A DNA stretch of 54,217 nt from DATMBL01 sp050735975 (lineage in GTDB: Bacteria > Desulfobacterota > Binatia > UBA9968): NCBI GenBank assembly GCA_050735975.1, contig JBOHVS010000026.1:1-54217 (forward strand), written 5' to 3'. Below, piece after piece: positions 52,613-54,217 of the stretch (its first letter is position 1; each line of letters opens with the position of its first letter). The notes under the pieces are model-generated. The model did no database searches. It had not been told where the DNA came from and worked only from the letters and a program-made list of their open reading frames with translations. A program made the translations under genes and the position numbers.

Positions 52613-53565
52613 GACTGTCCCTTAACAAGGATTTGGCACCAATTGGGTGATGTAATCCACGAGCAGGTCAGACAGATCGTCGTTTCTGCGGTTATAGCGA
52701 AACTCCAGTTCTTTGAGATAAATGGGAAAGCGTTGCTTCGAGATGCCATCGAGGCGTTCTTTTGCGAAACTCCAAAAGCCTTCACCGCGGTCGATCTCAA
52801 GCTTCTCTCTAAAAGGCGTTGTATGCTCGATGTTAAGACTCCCCTTGCTCCAGAACAAAAGCGCGTCATAACCCCTAAAGCCGTCCGTGTAAACCACCGA
52901 ACCTATTTTCGCCGCCCGAATGTTCTCCTTAGCCAAAGTATCCGCACTTATGTGTTTGGCGAGACTAAGTTCAACCTTGCCCTGACCTTCCATTAACCCG
53001 AAAACCGGCGTTCGGCCGATAGGTTGCCGATGTCGCGACCCTTTGCTCCCGCACCTGAAATAGTGCTCGTCGAATCGGTTCTCCTCGCCGGTGGATTCCG
53101 GCCTGTTCTGCAGAGCGATGGCGCAACGGATCAGATCGACGGCCTTAAGAGCCGTCGGATAACTAATCCCGATCTCCGTCGCGATACGCAGCGTGGGAAC
53201 CTCCAGTTCGAACAACTTCAGGGTCCACAACCATTGTCTGGCCTTTAGATTGAGCCTGCCAATCCACCGGCCGCTGAAATCCTGAAAAGTATAACCGCAT
53301 CGACCACAGCGGTATCGTTTCTCGGCCAAGCGATAGATCTTGGCGCTGCGACAACGAACACAGAAGCGGCTCTTTCCCTGCCAAGCTTTCTTTGCGAGAT
53401 ACTGCCGCGCGCGACTTTCACTACGAAGTAACGATTCCAAGGACTTGAGCAGCATAGTCCCCGTATTCAGTGCCAAATTTTTAAGCGCGTTGCCGTTTTT
53501 TTCTTGCCGGCCGTAGTCCAACGGCGGAAAACGGATCTAGATGGCATCCCGATTGCGGGACAGAC
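52613..53565 (-). mobile_element. IS1595-family insertion sequence
   Basis: The element carries one transposase gene on the minus strand. Candidate terminal inverted repeats are GACTGTCCC (52613-52621) and, on the opposite strand, GTCTGTCCC (53557-53565); the inner 20 bases match at about 14 positions. No target duplication was recognised, so exact ends are approximate. Length (about 950 bases) fits an IS1595-type element. Confidence 0.55.
52622..53455 (-). CDS. IS1595 family transposase
   Basis: 277 residues from ATG 53455; a reading from 53521 adds 22 residues. An N-terminal zinc ribbon (FCVRC and RCGRCGYTF) precedes the DDE-type domain, seen as RFDEHYF, VVYTDGFRGYDALLF and EGFWSFAKERLDGI. 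Full-length in frame with no visible lesions, so it may be active. Family assignment rests on the zinc ribbon plus ISXO2-like DDE layout. Confidence 0.85.
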   Translation of the reverse strand: MLLKSLESLLRSESRARQYLAKKAWQGKSRFCVRCRSAKIYRLAEKRYRCGRCGYTFQDFSGRWIGRLNLKARQWLWTLKLFELEVPTLRIATEIGISYPTALKAVDLIRCAIALQNRPESTGEENRFDEHYFRCGSKGSRHRQPIGRTPVFGLMEGQGKVELSLAKHISADTLAKENIRAAKIGSVVYTDGFRGYDALLFWSKGSLNIEHTTPFREKLEIDRGEGFWSFAKERLDGISKQRFPIYLKELEFRYNRRNDDLSDLLVDYITQLVPNPC

Positions 53566-53646
53566 CGCGAAACTAACGATCCGTAAAGCCGCGGCCAGCC
53601 CCGACGACTGCGTCCCTCGCCGCTACGCTGGACAAAGGAGGTCTTG

Positions 53647-54217
53647 GTGTATTCTCTTCAACAGTGGTTGCGCCCTTTCTGGATTTTCCTATTTCTTGCG
53701 GTCGGCCTTTTGCCGCTTTTGTATGGCGGTGTCGACGCAGCTACTTTGCGTCTTAGCTGGCGCGACACTTCGAGCAACGAATCCGGTTTCAAAATCGAGC
53801 GTCTCAACGGTACGAGCTACGTTGAGGTCGCCACTCTGGGAGCAAACATTCAAACCTTTACTGATTCGGGCCTAACAAGCGGCGTCACTTACTGCTACAG
53901 GGTGCGCGCGTTTAACTCGGCTGGCGCTTCAGCCACGACTGACTCGGCATGTGGCACCGTACCGACTGCCTCTTCGGGAACTTCCCCAGGCACGCCTCCT
54001 CCTTCGGGAACTTCTCCTCAAAATCCAACAACAGCCCCCAGTCCCGACCCCGAACCGAACGGGCCAACACAGCTGCGAGGCAAATGGAGTAATTATCGAG
54101 CGACGATGAAAATCCGCAGCACCGACAACGACATTCTGGGAGTGATGTTCCGATATCAAGATAACGAGAACTACTATCGATTTTCTTGGTTCACCGAAGG
54201 CAATTACCGCCGTCTCG
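53647..54217 (+). CDS. Exported fibronectin type III protein (5' part, runs off window)
   Basis: Start GTG at 53647 follows a strong AAAGGAGG. The first 190 codons give a hydrophobic signal (WIFLFLAVGLLPLLYGGVDA), a fibronectin type III-like domain (LSWRDTSSNESGFKIERL and SGVTYCYRVRAFNSAG). A proline/serine/threonine linker follows, with repeated SGTSP/PPS, and then the start of a second domain (VMFRYQDNENYYRFSW, LamG/jelly-roll-like). No stop is reached. Two or three cysteines suggest disulfides. An outer-surface or secreted role is inferred. Confidence 0.8.
   Translation, partial: MYSLQQWLRPFWIFLFLAVGLLPLLYGGVDAATLRLSWRDTSSNESGFKIERLNGTSYVEVATLGANIQTFTDSGLTSGVTYCYRVRAFNSAGASATTDSACGTVPTASSGTSPGTPPPSGTSPQNPTTAPSPDPEPNGPTQLRGKWSNYRATMKIRSTDNDILGVMFRYQDNENYYRFSWFTEGNYRRL

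Noticed and set aside
1..54217. CRISPR arrays and tRNA genes
   Set aside because: No regularly spaced direct repeats of 20-40 bases and no cloverleaf-like sequence with an anticodon loop and CCA-type end were found by eye. A covariance-model scan would be decisive.

Overview
The window looks like a chromosomal piece, at moderately high GC, of an uncultured bacterium, probably a metagenome-assembled genome. Several traits suggest a lineage near the Deltaproteobacteria/Desulfobacterota, Binatota or Tectomicrobia: a pair of DUF507 genes, a diaminopimelate aminotransferase (DapL) lysine route, many amidohydrolase_2, bicupin and substrate-binding genes of unknown substrate, and word-like intergenic repeats. 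No rRNA or tRNA was seen, so the taxonomic placement is inference.

Region 1 (1-13.6 kb) is core. On the minus strand it carries ffh-rpsP-khpA-rimM, groES-groEL with a clear intrinsic terminator, and two DUF507 genes. A gene-free gap at 5559-5857 holds four DnaA-box-like 9-mers, two of them perfect, and is a candidate replication origin. To its right lies a plus-strand cell-wall recycling operon (LD-carboxypeptidase, class S12 serine hydrolase, Mpl). Then come a small CxxxC protein, folK, dapL, a YacP-like nuclease and two exported proteins.

Region 2 (13.9-32.8 kb) is an accessory catabolic and uptake block. It contains a class III CoA-transferase, a lone receiver protein, two DHDPS-fold aldolases/hydratases, two bicupins, a complete Opp/Dpp-type ABC importer, a periplasmic-binding-fold protein with no signal peptide, a TenA/PqqC-fold protein, and two copies of a two-gene amidohydrolase cassette. 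In each cassette one member keeps the C-terminal SD(F/Y)PH motif and its partner has lost it. Together these look like uptake and breakdown of an aromatic or heterocyclic acid whose identity cannot be read from sequence.

Region 3 (33.2-52.5 kb) is a surface polysaccharide locus entirely on the minus strand. It encodes a Wzm/Wzt exporter, two family 2 glycosyltransferases, a polysaccharide deacetylase, five methyltransferases (one a zinc-binding C-methyltransferase), nucleotide-sugar epimerases, and every enzyme for GDP-D-glycero-alpha-D-manno-heptose (GmhA, HddA and a fused HddC-GmhB). The window ends with an IS1595-type element and the start of an exported fibronectin type III protein that runs off the edge.

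Repeats: a 126-127 bp sequence occurs at 1-127 and, almost identical but inverted, at 32865-32990. Four different intergenic elements start at or next to the stop codon of the upstream gene.
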